DNA of 64,000 nt from the NCBI GenBank assembly GCA_013407085.1, contig JACCGJ010001662.1, positions 58,317-122,316 on the forward strand, given 5' to 3'. The notes below the pieces were generated by a model. It ran no database searches. It saw nothing but the letters and a program-made list of their open reading frames with translations, and was not told where the DNA came from. Positions 54,701-64,000 of this stretch are shown piece by piece. Made by a program: the position numbers and the translations under genes. The DNA comes from Atriophallophorus winterbourni (taxonomy: Eukaryota; Platyhelminthes; Trematoda; Plagiorchiida; Microphallidae). Position 1 is the first letter of the stretch; each line of letters opens with the position of its first letter.

Positions 54701-57700
54701 CAGTGTACTGTGCTCTTCAGGTTACCGCTAATCCACACTCCAAGATCTTTTTCTAACGAGCTCAATGCTATGTTTTCAGTTCTTAATCGATATGTCCAAG
54801 GAACATTCTTGCCAAGATGGAGCATCTTACATTTCTGTATGTTGAATGACATGTCATTCATGGCCGCCCAATTCGACACGCTGTCCAAATCCATTTGTAA
54901 TTTCTCACAATCCTCTGCAGAACTAATCCGCGTCCAAATTTTCATATCATCCGCGAACAGGACCATTTTAGAAGATATGAGGGGGGGTAAATCGTTTATG
55001 TATAACAGAAAGAGGAGCTGGCCTAACACAGATCCTTGTGGGACTCCACTTGTGGTTTTGAACGTTTGTGATAGCACTCCGTTAACTTTAACTCTGGCGT
55101 CTCGATCTGACAAATAGTCACACAACCATCACAGAAGTGGTTCACATATTCCTGAACGCATCCGTTTTTGGAAAAGCAGATTATGATTGACTATGTCAAA
55201 AGCTTTCGAAATGTCTAGGTAACAGACGTGGATGCAAGAACTTCTATCCAACTCTTTCGTCCAGTCGTCTAATGCTATGAGAATATTTGTGAGACAGGAT
55301 CGGTGAGATCGAAATCCATGCTGTGCTGGCGAAAACAAATTAAGCGATTCAAAGTGTGCAACCATTCTTTTCGAGACTATACGTTCCATGACCTTAGCAA
55401 TAACAGGTAAAAGTGTGACGGGACGATAATTTGCAGCGTCAGATCGGCAACCGCCTTTGAAGATAGGTGTTATCACGCCGGACTTCCAATCTTTCGGTAC
55501 AACTCCCTTAAGCAACGAATAGTTAAACAGGCTGGAGAGCGGTTCACAAAGCTGACGGTGACAGAACCTGAGCACATCCGGTGTGATGCCATCCGCTCCT
55601 GGGGATTTTCTTACATTTAGTTTGAGCAAATGACTTGCAACAATCATTGGATTTATCGAAATATCGCACAATGTTTCGAATCCTGTTTCGATTGAATACT
55701 CAAAACGTTCCACTAAAACCTTTGGCACGAACACTTTAGAGTAGTAAATTGCTAGAGCATTTGCGGTTTCCAACGCTGTTTCAGTGAGTTTTTCACCATT
55801 CTGGATGAGAAAAATACCTGGTTTGACTTTCGCGTTCATGATCTTGTATAGTAACTTGGGGTTGCGTTCCATTTTTGAAAGGAGCATCAATTGATGTGCT
55901 TCCTTATCCTCTCGAATAAGTGCAGTCACTTTGTTGCGTAACATACGGAAATGTTGCCAAGAGGTAGAAGTATTGTTGGCTGTGTGCTGCACCCACGCTG
56001 CTCGCTTCAGTGCTATCCACTTTTTTGTTCTGCTGCGGACAACAAAACGAAGTTCATCGACGCACCTTTTCTGAACGATCTGCGAGTTCTCGTCTATCTT
56101 CAGTTTCAGAAAACCTACAAGTTCGTTCTATTGCGAGTCAGGGCTTATGTTGTCGGTCTGAAAATGTGGAATCTGCACGAGCGATTTACTCAGGGCCAAT
56201 TTATCTACCCGTCGAACCACCGCATTCGGAGCAAGCGATTGCTGAGTACTGCAGACATAGTCGAACACAAGCACTGAATGGTCGCTAAGACCCAGCGGAG
56301 CCTGGAATTCGATCGCTTCGATAGATTGTTCTTCCGATGTTAACACCAAATCCAAGACAGAGGGGCGGTCAGAACCTCTCCTCCGGGTGCATTCGTGAAC
56401 ATGGTTGTATAACGGGATTGAATCTAGTACCTCTCTAAATCGGTATTCTAGCGTTTGTGGGGAGTGATCGTCCCTGAGATAAAGGGCGGACAGATTAAAA
56501 TCACCCATAATAAGTGTCGTTGCTTGCTGTGTGCGAGTCAAGCGCTGAAGCACTTGGATCAACCTTTCGTTGTACGATTCCGTAGATGAAGGGGCCGGTA
56601 GACCACACCAATAATGCAAACTTCACCAGACATCAGTGTTAAAGAGCACCAAATTGTATCCTCGAGCGTGAATTCTGTCTTGTCTATTGGATGGCACTGG
56701 AGTCGATTATGGTAATAAAGAGCAACACCACCACCACTTCTCTCTCGATCGTTCCTTATCAAATTCATATTTGGAATTGATATCTCCGTTTCAATCAATT
56801 GGGAAGAATACCATGTTTCTGTAATGGCGATAATGTCAGGTGAGTAGCGCGAACATATCTCGGTTAGCTCAGCTAATTTGTTTGGAAGGCTTTGTGCATT
56901 TGTATATAAACATCTTATAAAGTTTGTGGTGTTCAAATCATGAAAAGTTTTAAGAGGGCCGACTCGGTTAGAGTCGGAATGCTCGAGTTTTTTGGAGCAA
57001 TCGCATGACATTCAGGTTGAACCTCATCACTAAGCGTTTGAGGGTCGGTACTATCCGTTTGCTTCCTTCCGGCTATTACCTTGGGCAAGCTCAACTTGAC
57101 GTTTTGTGGTAGGTTTTTTCTATTAGCATTCCATTCACGTTTGATAGTATCGGTCATTTCGGTTGTGAAGAAGATTAGCTTTAAAGGGCTAGGACCTTGC
57201 CCTTTATAGTTGGCAGACCTCGGTATCCTAAAAGCATCCACAAGTATGGTATTTTTAATACCAATTGTCTCGGCTAGATATTTCCACTGTTTGTGGTCGT
57301 GCACAGACTTTTCTTGAGAAGGTACGTCAGCAGCATCTTCCGGAACACCAAGAATTACAATACTTCTTGGATTACGTTCTTCACGAGATTTCTGCGACGA
57401 CTTTGGTTCCCACCATGGTAAGTCTGCATGGATTCGACATGTCGTCTCTGGAACACCTCTAAGAATGTAAGCATTTAAGAGTACGTTTTCCACGTCCTCT
57501 GCAGTTTGCAGCGTTATTCTTAAAAGGCGAGGATCATCCGTGTGAGGAGAATTCAGGTGGCGGTTTAATCGAACTATTGATGAGGGAGTAACCGAGGCCA
57601 ATCTCATCTGACTGCAGAGTTTATACCACTCAGCTAATTTGTTGTAACAACTGGATTTGGTAGATAGAAAAGTTTAACCATGTAAAACAAGCTTTTCATG

Positions 57701-60172
57701 AATAACAAAGGTACGGCAGTATATCATGCTGTGTTCGAAATAAAAGTCACGGAGTCCGGCAAATGGTCGCGCATTTTGACGAACTAAATATGAGGAGATA
57801 TGGGCTGGAATGAAGTTGAGGTCATATTCTACAAAAGCTGGTATAACATAATATGAAGTTGGAATATGATATCAATCACCACGTCGTTGTAGTATTTTTA
57901 AATTCACTTACAGTGAAGCTGACTCAACTCAAAAATGAGGACCATTCATCAATCTCTAAGTCTGTCAGGATTAGACAAGAGCTGACGATAAAAAATACCG
58001 TATAGACTCGAAAGATTGCTTCTCAATACACGTAGAAATCAACAGGGCTAACTGCGTTGGAATTATTCAATACAGTATTGTATGTCCGTGCACATTGTGG
58101 GTGAAAACATTGAGGACTTACTAACTCCCGAGACTGTTCGTGTACCATCGAAGAGATGCGGTGTAGCTTGACCGGTTAGGAAAAGATTGATTAAACATTG
58201 ACTCGCGTGGCCATGAACAGGGTCGATTAATGGATCCGTTTCTTCTGCCATCCCATTGCGTAAGGCTGGCACACCATAAGTGGATAGGGTGGAATAGAGG
58301 AAACATAATATTCCATAAGGTGAATGTAACCCGTCCGAGAGTGACAAAATGATGGCATGTAATTCCTCTGATGAATCGGCCACTACCAATCTGAAATCAG
58401 GCAACCGATATTAAGTAGACAAGCGAATGGAATTTATCAGCGATAAAGATGACAGTTATGAAGGATATGTCTTTTTGTTACGCTGAATACATGAATTGAA
58501 AACCGTTGCATTCTATTAAAACAAAATTTAGAAATTCTAAAGATCTAATAAAAACGGCACTGCATCAACACGCATTGTACTGCCTCGTTAGAATCTATTT
58601 TTAAAAGAAGCGACCTGAGTTTGAGATAGCAAAATTATTTGTAGAACCAGGGTGATATGAATTCACATGGGATAGAGAGATTATTCGATCTTAAAATCCC
58701 AGAGATTCCGTGTAAACATTGAAATCCGAATTTAGATTCCGTTTCCTATACTTGCAATTTCATTTGGCCAATTCCCTTTGAAAGCGTACTGCGACACAAA
58801 ACTTTAAAGTGGCACTCGTTACGTATTGTACACAGCATAATTATTTTTCCATAAGTAGCGCATTGCGAAGAAGAACCGTCTTTAGATGTGTTGCTATCGC
58901 TTATACATATCTATCTTTTGACTGATCATCGATCTTAAGCCGAAGTAATTCGGACGATCATTGAAAAACAATATTTGGATCCCTACAAGTCGAACTAGCG
59001 TAAGGGTTTCATCCCAAACATGTGTGATGTGTGTGTGAAAGCACAAGCCTGATCCAGGCAAAGTGCCGCACAGCCAGAGACTGCACGTGGGCTGAGATAC
59101 TGTCAGGTTGCCCAGGTCTAGACAGATCATCCCGAACACGAGTACCATACGGACATTGTACAAACGTTATAATTCGTGAAAACAGAATTATTCGTGGTAC
59201 AATGATTCAAAATATGTTTCCATTAGATTTGTTTAACCCTTTGTCTACGGGTATTGGTTTACGTATTTTATGATATTTTTGTGTTATTCTGCTTAATTAT
59301 GGCATAAATAAAACACGTGATTAATTTTTATGGATCATATGCCAGACGCTGCCTGACAAGTGCACTCCGATGGTGATTGAGGGTACCGACGGAGCTACTG
59401 AGCAATCGACTGCTTGTTAGAGGTGGTAACTAGAGTTACCGTCAGTAAACAAAGGGTTAATCTTTCTAAATCGATTTTATGTTGTCAAGGAACAGAGGTA
59501 ACTTGCGAAAGAATAACACTACATACTAATACAGGTTAGGGTTAACAAGTTTTCGCGCCAAAATTTATTCGTCTTATTACTAGTCGATGTTTTGCTAGAG
59601 GTCGTCATTTGGGTATCGATTGTGTCATACAAACAGTGTACACGATTGAAACACTTCATGGCGGAGATTAAGATACACTCGATTTTAATTGAATAAAAAT
59701 GTAGGCTTGCCGGAGATTCTCGAAGAAATCAGCAGAGCTTGTAACGCGTTGCGCATCCGATGATTCGTCGTCCTGATTTAACCAATAGAACCATTTGTAT
59801 TGCGGTTGTTCAGACTCACGCCGGAGAAAATCCATTAAATCTAGCATGGCACCAACGAGCAACTCGGTGCCATCTACTTCTAGGAAGTGTAAATATAATT
59901 AAAATACCATCAAGTTCCGATATTTTCCCATTTCCTGAGCACAAAATATTTCGCAAGATCACAGCCTGGACTGGAGCTAAAACCGCACATGGTCCACCGC
60001 AGTTTTGGACGAGGGCAGAGGGTTCGATGGAACTGAAAACAAAACCTGATGAAATGATATTATATCACAGCTCACCTTGGGACCAGCGATTAAAAACCTC
60101 TGGGTTAGGTGGGCAGTCGCCCCAAATCAGGTTATTGATTTCAGACAAATCAAGATGGCATGAAGAAGACAT
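51746..60172 (-). CDS. MINDY3: MINDY-3-type deubiquitinase (7 exons)
   Basis: K48-linkage-selective deubiquitinase of the MINDY/FAM188A family. Exons: 60172-60076, 60045-59908, 59879-59711, 58390-58122, 53609-53282, 52158-51990, 51904-51746; 1329 nt in all, 442 aa plus stop, about the size of human MINDY-3. The start MSSSCHLDLSEINNLIWG fits the family N-terminus, and an upstream in-frame stop supports it. NCGGPCAVLAPVQAV holds the catalytic Cys52; SETHFTV holds the catalytic His268. LIDPVHGHASQCLINL is a family block. Residues 296-326 form an EF-hand-like segment (loop DQDGKAGFID, 306-315), and HYNGLPKSD, RCLRTKWPTI and PSLN close the protein. Introns are 30, 28, 1320 (GC-AG), 4512, 1123 and 85 nt. 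No frameshift or stop was needed to be ignored. Confidence 0.93.
52159..53281 (-). other. Intron 5 of MINDY-3
   Basis: Flanked by AAATC|GTGAGT and GGACAG|A. It holds one divergent SINE-like fragment (about 53025-53115, plus strand, GTGCAGCCTGCGGC, TGGATCCAAGCTTGTGG). No other feature is supported. Confidence 0.75.
53780..53880 (-). mobile_element. SINE fragment in MINDY-3 intron 4
   Basis: On the plus strand it shows GAAAGCACGAGCCTGATCCAG and GGTTGCCCAGGCCTAGACAG, the 3' half of the SINE. It lies between exon 5 and the G element, in intron 4. The head is missing. Confidence 0.7.
54144..55992 (-). pseudogene. Element G reverse transcriptase
   Basis: RT blocks: RKSPGADGITPDVLRF, GVITPIFKGGCRSDAANYRP, AQHGFRSHRSCLTNIL, CYLDISKAFDIVNHNLL, TSGVPQGSVLGQLLFLLYIND, VLFADDMKIW, FNIQKCKMLHLGK and the C-terminus RRHFFAVRAIFLWNSLPQHVV. 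A nonsense TGA lies at 55129-55131 and TAG at 54556-54558 (Trp expected). The last part (54359-54144) is in another frame. The palm is intact. Confidence 0.85.
56128..57011 (-). pseudogene. Element G endonuclease, one frameshift
   Basis: 57011-56590 gives LYTNAQSLPNKLAEL, AITETWYSSQ and RSGGGVALYYHNRL up to CIIGVVYRP; then a frameshift at about 56590-56615, then LIMGDFNLSALYLRD, LYNHVHECTRRRGSDRPSVL and LGLSDHSVLVFDYV. All catalytic blocks are present, so the domain was functional before the shift. Confidence 0.82.
56933..57607 (-). pseudogene. Element G ORF1, C-terminal half
   Basis: The open frame of 224 codons carries VRLNRHLNSPHTDDPRLLRI, RNPRSIVILGVPED, HDHKQWKYLAET and SANYKGQGPSPLKLIFF. 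These are the same blocks in the same order as in F1 and F2 ORF1, so they form the conserved ORF1 core (probably RNA-binding). The N-terminal PHD finger is lost by truncation. Confidence 0.75.
57641..58121. other. Rest of MINDY-3 intron 4 next to exon 4
   Basis: Between element G and exon 4 there is no gene. Near 57638 the sequence TGTTGTAACAACTGGATTTG begins, which recurs almost unchanged at 62591. The donor GTAAGT of intron 4 is at 58121-58116. Confidence 0.5.
58391..59710 (-). other. Intron 3 of MINDY-3 (GC-AG), with a SINE
   Basis: The donor is CCG|GCAAGC and the acceptor TTTCAG|A. The joined protein ENLR-LVVADSSEELHAII has the same length as other family members here. It contains a SINE end (59025-59130) and otherwise no gene. 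The region at 59140-59660 has no feature that I can support. Confidence 0.7.
59025..59130 (-). mobile_element. SINE fragment in MINDY-3 intron 3
   Basis: Plus-strand reading: GTGTGTGAAAGCACAAGCC, then CAAAGTGCCGCACAGCCAG, GACTGCACGTGGGCTGAG and GGTTGCCCAGGTCTAGACAG. This is the 3' half of the SINE in reverse, very similar to 53780-53880. Confidence 0.7.
59880..59907 (-). other. 28-nt micro-intron 2 of MINDY-3
   Basis: It starts GTATTT and ends CCTAG. The length is not a multiple of three, and only its removal keeps the frame (SELDEVDGTELLVG). It is the shortest intron in the window. Confidence 0.88.
60046..60075 (-). other. 30-nt micro-intron 1 of MINDY-3
   Basis: It starts GTGAGC and ends ATCAG. 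Joining gives RWSQ-GFVFSS, matching the family. A second AG 13 nt downstream (TTTTCAG) would shift the frame and is rejected. Confidence 0.9.
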
Positions 60173-60254
60173 GTTATGTGTATTCACATTAATCCATTCT
60201 AAAGGACCTGGTAAGAAACAAATGAGTACTGGTTATGTTAATAGATGGGCGCAT

Positions 60255-60335
60255 GCATGATAACACAAGCCTGATCTAGACAAAGTGCCGCACAGTCAAG
60301 GACTGCACGTGGGCTAAGATACTGTCAGCTTGATA
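60255..60335 (-). mobile_element. SINE fragment upstream of MINDY-3
   Basis: The plus strand shows GCATGCATGATAACACAAGC, CAAAGTGCCGCACAGTC and GCACGTGGGCTAAGATAC. It is broken at about 60332, lying 80 nt upstream of the MINDY-3 start codon, in the region expected to hold its promoter. Confidence 0.65.
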
Positions 60336-60369
60336 ACATGAACCGTGATCACGCAATTTCCAACCGCGT

Positions 60370-61005
60370 GACTCACTATAAGCGAAATGAGATGGTTTGG
60401 CCACATCCTGAGACGCTCGGACGCTGAACTAACCAGGATGACACTATCGCCGAAATACCTCCACGTGGTGCCATCTGGGTGGGCTCGGTTCTCCGAGCTC
60501 AGCGAAAGGTTCGGCGGTGGTGTCTGAGGGTGTGGTGGGTTTTCGCCTGGCAAGCGTTCTCCCTATAAAAAGCCACAAAAATCCAATGATGACATCACGA
60601 CGCGGCGGATGTGACTCGCCGCTCCAAAAGTCACTGCCCCTTGTCCTATCCAAGGACATTGTATGGTGCACAGGCAAAAACTGAAGTCACCAACCTATCA
60701 ACGGGGTTATCGGGCTCCGAACTGGAAATTCCAAGAAAAGGGCGTATGAACCGCTTCGTCGGTCACCGGGCACCGATAGGTGCGAACCTCTCTCGCTCCA
60801 CTGCCTTGTGGGTAAAGGCTCGGGTGGGACCCCCTAAACGAAATCTCCCCTACTTCGGTGTAGGCAACCGGGTAGTATCATGCCTACGTTCAACGATGCC
60901 GATGACAACGCTTTGTACCCCCCTTCTCGCTTTGTACATCTCATTGTTTATGTTGAACGGCACTATATCTGTATCAGATTGTGCAAATAAAATAATAATA
61001 ATCGT
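60370..61005 (+). mobile_element. LINE 3' fragment with (AATA/ATA)n tail
   Basis: It begins with MRWFGHILRRSDAELTR-like coding sequence (60388-60440), departs from the related fragment at 61395 after ACACTATCGCC, and ends in AAATAAAATAATAATAATCG (60986-61005). No long frame is present. It looks like the last codons plus 3' UTR of an RTE-related LINE, 5'-truncated. Confidence 0.55.
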
Positions 61006-61380
61006 GAACAATATCTTATCGGTTAGTCTAGATTGGATTTTTAGCGCGAGGTACGATCAGACAGTAGATATATCGTACTGTGAATTGACGGTGAGTGCTA
61101 ATCAGGTGATATACACAACACAACCATCCGGCGAAATACAAGAGCAGGGAGCGCTGAAACGGCCGACGACGGCAAACTCGAACCCATAGTATTTCGGGTC
61201 TCGGAAGGGTTATATGAGAACGCGTCAACGGACAGCATCATCGGAAACATTGGCAGATGGACAACGCTAGCCGCCAACGAACGGTTAGTCAATTGATTAA
61301 TTAACGTTGTTTTTATTGTGGGACTCGTGGGTGAACGCGAATAGTGTAGGACAGGTTGACTTAAGAGACGGATCGGGATG
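61006..61380. other. Unassigned interval between LINE fragments
   Basis: No family repeat, RNA gene or coding motif recognised. A palindromic GATTAATTAACG lies near 61298. I see nothing else to annotate. Confidence 0.4.
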
Positions 61381-61394
61381 CAGTCGATAGGTGT

Positions 61395-61688
61395 GTGTTA
61401 TGGCGGTTTGGTCACATCCTGAGACGCTCGGACGCTGAACTAACCAGGGTGACACTATCGCCAACACCCTGCGCAGAATGGCGTTGTCGTAGCGGAGGAC
61501 AGGTGAAGACTTGGCTCGCCACCGTGAGATCGGATGTGGAGCTGCTTGGTCTACGATCGGTTTACGGATGGCGCACGTGGGACCGGACCTGGCTCAAAAT
61601 CTGCGCGGATCTCGCTTCTAACCGCCGAGTGTGGGTGGCTGCAATCCGTGACGTCAATGAAGCTGACTCATCCTCCAGGAGAAGATAG
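61395..61688 (+). pseudogene. LINE ORF2 C-terminus (RTE-related)
   Basis: The 97-codon frame reads LWRFGHILRRSDAELTRVTL, then GGQVKTWLATVRSDVELLG, WRTWDRTWLKICADLASNRR and WVAAIRDVNEADSSSRR before the stop. RWFGHVLR-type and W...IRDV blocks are common at the C-terminus of RTE-type and related LINE proteins. The RT is missing. A (AAAGT)n-like run follows (61698-61712). Confidence 0.6.
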
Positions 61689-62102
61689 TCGCACAAAAGT
61701 AAAGTAAAGCGAGTGTGTGTAATACGCACGTAGTGACGCAGTTATTGCTGGATCAAGTTTCCTCGAAAACTATTAGATGGTAGGAAAGGATGCGCGGTTT
61801 AGTCTTGATCGTCGTAATCCATCACCCTTTAAAGTACGAATGTAGAAGGCTTGAATATACACATATCCTGTAATCAAATAGGTGATCCTAACCTAACGCT
61901 GTATGCGACAGCTTTCCGGGGAAATTACTTTGGTGAGAAGGCTACATTATACACCAATTGCTTAACATCGCATATTCAGTCCATTCACTTCCATGTATTT
62001 TTGTTGGAAAACCTGTTATATAGCTACTAGTGAACAACTTATATTCCTTGATGGAAATGTATGGTACAAAATCGTTCGATGTTTTCCCGAAACGATTCTT
62101 AC

Positions 62103-62252
62103 CATTTATCGCCTCACTTCCTGTCGATGCTTCGTCGCAATTCGCACGGAACCCTTCCTGACAAATCGTCACCACCTCGGCTTGATATCCGCGATCTGAT
62201 TTGTAAACAATCTTGCCGTGCAGAGGATTTCTGAGCTCTGGACAGGAAACAC
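62103..62252 (-). CDS. Exon coding part of a Sushi/CCP domain
   Basis: Minus-strand exon of 150 nt with strong borders: TTTCAG|GT at 62253 and AATG|GTAAG at 62103. It is phase 1 at both ends, the rule for shuffled extracellular modules. The frame reads CPELRNPLHGK, YKSDRGYQAEVVTIC and QEGFRANC, which fits the first three cysteines of a complement control protein (Sushi) module: CP-x-L-x2-P-x2-G, then Y-x2-G and C-x-x-GF. The fourth cysteine would be in the next exon. The gene itself was not found; neighbouring exons may be outside the window or too diverged to see. Confidence 0.55.
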
Positions 62253-63260
62253 CTGAAATGCAAAATGACGCTTGTGATCAGTTTTAAGTGATAGTTGTAT
62301 GAATTGCGTTAAAGCGAAGTGTTAATGATGAGCGTTTGGATGAGATGCAGTACACCACACTTCGGTACAACACTAAAGTAAAAAGTGCGGATAATACGCT
62401 AACAACAATGCATTTCGAGTGACAACTTGCTCAGAAAGTAGAACCTAGTGTCGGCAGCTATTGAACGATATGAAAGTCGTCAAGGACGGTTAAAAAGCCA
62501 AACATGGTGAGGCGTAGGATTGTAGCTCTGGGTACTAAGTCGGTTGACGAATCACATCAATAACTGGCTCGTAGAGGATGAGTACATTGTTGTAGCAACC
62601 AGATTTGCCTATATAAGGTAGGCGCTTGTTTTATTCTTGATCATGTGCATCATACACATTTGACCATTTGGCATTTACTTGCTAAGCGGAAAGCGAGTTC
62701 GGTTAACAGATGACGCACTTTCCTGAGGGTTTAAAGCGTGACAGAATAAACTATTGGATTGAAATTGGGGGTAGACGTGATTAACCTTGAATCGAATGTC
62801 CCCGATGTTTGTGTCAAAAAGGTACTAGACGTATCGAGTGCCGCGGGAAGCAACCTCTATTGGCATGATGCAAGTATTCACTCTGCTACAATAGTGACAA
62901 ACATCACCTTAAAAATGTAGAATGACGGAAATTCTTCTCGACTACCGAACTTAGATGATGAATACCCCGAACAATCACTACTTAACGACGGTGTCCTACG
63001 AGCTTGTGAGGTTGTTATTGGACGCTTTGTCATTCGTCTGTCCGTACGCCATCATTCCCGGTGGTTGCCCATATTCATATTTCGCATTCTTTGTAATCAG
63101 GTTTTCATTGGTTCACAGCTTGCAGCCAATTGAGGGTGCAGGTTAATTGAGGTCAAGAATGAAGAATCAAGATTTGATAGTGATAAAAAACAATCGCTTT
63201 ACATGCACCATTGGATGCAATCAAAATTCGATTGAGAAGTTTGGTTTGTGTGAATTCATA
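62253..63260. other. Region right of the Sushi exon
   Basis: No gene identified. At 62591-62610 the sequence TGTTGTAGCAACCAGATTTG is followed by CCTATATAAGG, resembling the start of an LTR. A 63-codon frame at 62955-63146 has no recognised motif. Confidence 0.4.
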
Positions 63261-63265
63261 TGCGG

Positions 63266-64000
63266 TCAATATACAGGGCAAACAGTGGAGTGCTTGTTAA
63301 TATAAGATTTCAGTTTCGATTTGAAAACGGGGATGGCGGCAGCGTTCACAATAACTTGTGGTAGTGAGAACCACAGAAAGTAAATGCGCACAGAGAAGGA
63401 ATGACGCCTGCCATCTAGAATTGAGTGCGCTATAACGATACAAATTGAATAACTACGTGTATTCTTAGGCGAACTGACTTGTATCAAATCTCGAAGAGGG
63501 CGATTTTCCATCCGCAGTGTTTTATATGTTAGGATCTCGTCGCTCCATACTCGCCTTTGTATAAAATCAGTAAATTCCAGCATGGCCATTCGCTGTTGAT
63601 ATGGGGCGTGCTGTATCCCATCCACTACCTTCGTCTCTCGGTTTTAATATCTATCTAGCAATCCAATGTTTTTACAGCCACGGTGCTCAATCTGGGATCA
63701 TGTACTCTATTGTTGCATGGATGTAAGTATTTAAAATGCAGGGGAGTGTTTTAGGGGAGAACCGCCCAAATATTCTCATCAACATACCCAAGATACTGCT
63801 TGCCCTGTTGAAAACTTTCTGTCAATGACTATTCGTTTTCAGATTATTAGTAATCCAGATACGAAGATCCATCTCAGCGATGGTCCAAGTCAAGTTTTCA
63901 TGACCAAGATTATATGTATGCTCGTATTACCGGCCAAGATGTAACATTTTACATTTGCGTATTTTGAAAGGCATCGGATTTAACTGAGACGCTAATTTTA
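63266..64000 (-). mobile_element. CR1-like family G, second copy, cut by the window edge
   Basis: The frame 63625-63266 reads MAMLEFTDFIQRRVWSDEIL, RRHSFSVRIYFLWFSLPQVI and IPVFKSKLKSYI, matching the end of element G (RRHFFAVRAIFLWNSLPQHV, FKAKLDLHL). Farther upstream (63990-63850) a decayed PFKIRKCKMLHLG block matches G's FNIQKCKMLHLGK. Frames are broken. The rest lies outside the window. Confidence 0.7.

Larger units (their letters stand above)
54070..57640 (-). mobile_element. CR1-like element G inside MINDY-3 intron 4
   Basis: A minus-strand element (same sense as MINDY-3) with ORF1 C-terminal half (57607-56933), endonuclease (57011-56128) and RT (55992-54144), ending near 54070. ORF1 overlaps the endonuclease frame. 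It is 5'-truncated: the PHD part present in F1 and F2 is absent. Lesions are few: one frameshift near 56600, nonsense codons at 55129-55131 and 54556-54558, and a shift near 54360. The second copy at 63266-64000 matches its C-terminus. Confidence 0.85.

Noticed and set aside
60030..60046. Alternative MINDY-3 exon 2 acceptor TTTTCAG at 60033
   Set aside because: It would give exon 2 the wrong phase and lose the conserved GFVFS stretch. The ATCAG acceptor at 60046 gives a family-like protein.
59760..60260. A 166-codon plus-strand frame
   Set aside because: It is antisense to exons 1-3 of MINDY-3 and has no family motif. The minus-strand gene explains the sequence.
60611..61189. A 192-codon plus-strand frame
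   Set aside because: It crosses a LINE 3' UTR and its AATA tail and shows no domain or splice support.
62955..63146. A 63-codon plus-strand frame with hydrophobic stretches
   Set aside because: Too short, with no start context or neighbours to support it; hydrophobic segments of this size occur by chance in this base composition.
1..64000. Bacterial or viral origin of the window
   Set aside because: Spliced mitochondrial and ubiquitin-system genes, SINEs and nested LINEs show a metazoan nuclear genome. No operons, ribosome binding sites or viral structural genes were seen.
1..64000. tRNA or rRNA genes
   Set aside because: I found no sequence with convincing cloverleaf or rRNA core motifs by eye. 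A covariance-model scan would be needed to exclude small ones.

Overview
This window is eukaryotic nuclear DNA, most probably from a parasitic flatworm and best matched by a digenean trematode. Two host genes can be rebuilt exon by exon. Both have extremely short introns (28-30 nt) near the 5' end and long introns further downstream, a polarity known from schistosomes and other flukes. The rest is a dense, nested graveyard of non-LTR retrotransposons: several CR1-like families, an RTE-like family, SINEs and a few Ty3/gypsy fossils. Species cannot be named from the sequence alone. Family letters (A, B, C, D, F, G, H, I, J, L, RTE) are local labels used only here. Element ends are approximate where copies fade out.

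Left part (1-48,100) is repeat territory. Family A (CR1-like, ORF1 plus endonuclease/reverse transcriptase ORF2) recurs at 1-3228 (-), 6711-7885 (-), 17489-21357 (-), 33905-38262 (+) and 38263-44735 (+, interrupted). Family B lies at 3229-6710 (-, with element J nested inside), 16322-17488 (-) and 21520-23756 (-), and as an internally deleted ORF1-only copy at 32854-33895 (+). Two copies of an A element carry the same truncated B fragment fused to their 3' tail, which suggests a 3' transduction that was then copied. A PHD-finger CR1 family (F) occurs as two tail-to-tail copies at 7886-15960. At 38263-44735 one A copy was torn apart by families C and D, an RTE end and SINEs, leaving a long inverted repeat of C arms with a spacer of about 40 bp. 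An RTE-like element with a 768-codon open frame lies at 45236-48110 (-).

Right part (48,500-64,000) holds the genes. A complete NUBPL-type mitochondrial iron-sulfur P-loop ATPase gene (49978-51681, +, 4 exons, 301 aa) runs towards a complete MINDY-3-type deubiquitinase gene (51746-60172, -, 7 exons, 442 aa). Their stop codons are only 64 nt apart. MINDY-3 intron 4 contains a 3.5-kb CR1 element (family G) in the sense orientation. Further right are fragments of another LINE, an exon-like block coding part of a Sushi/CCP domain (62103-62252, -) and a second G copy that runs off the window (63266-64000, -). A stranded EGF/thrombospondin-type-1 coding fragment sits between two elements at 21358-21519 (-).

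NUBPL would serve complex I Fe-S assembly in mitochondria and MINDY-3 would trim K48-linked polyubiquitin. No functional link between the two is implied; the striking features are their gene architecture and the nested history of the repeats around them.
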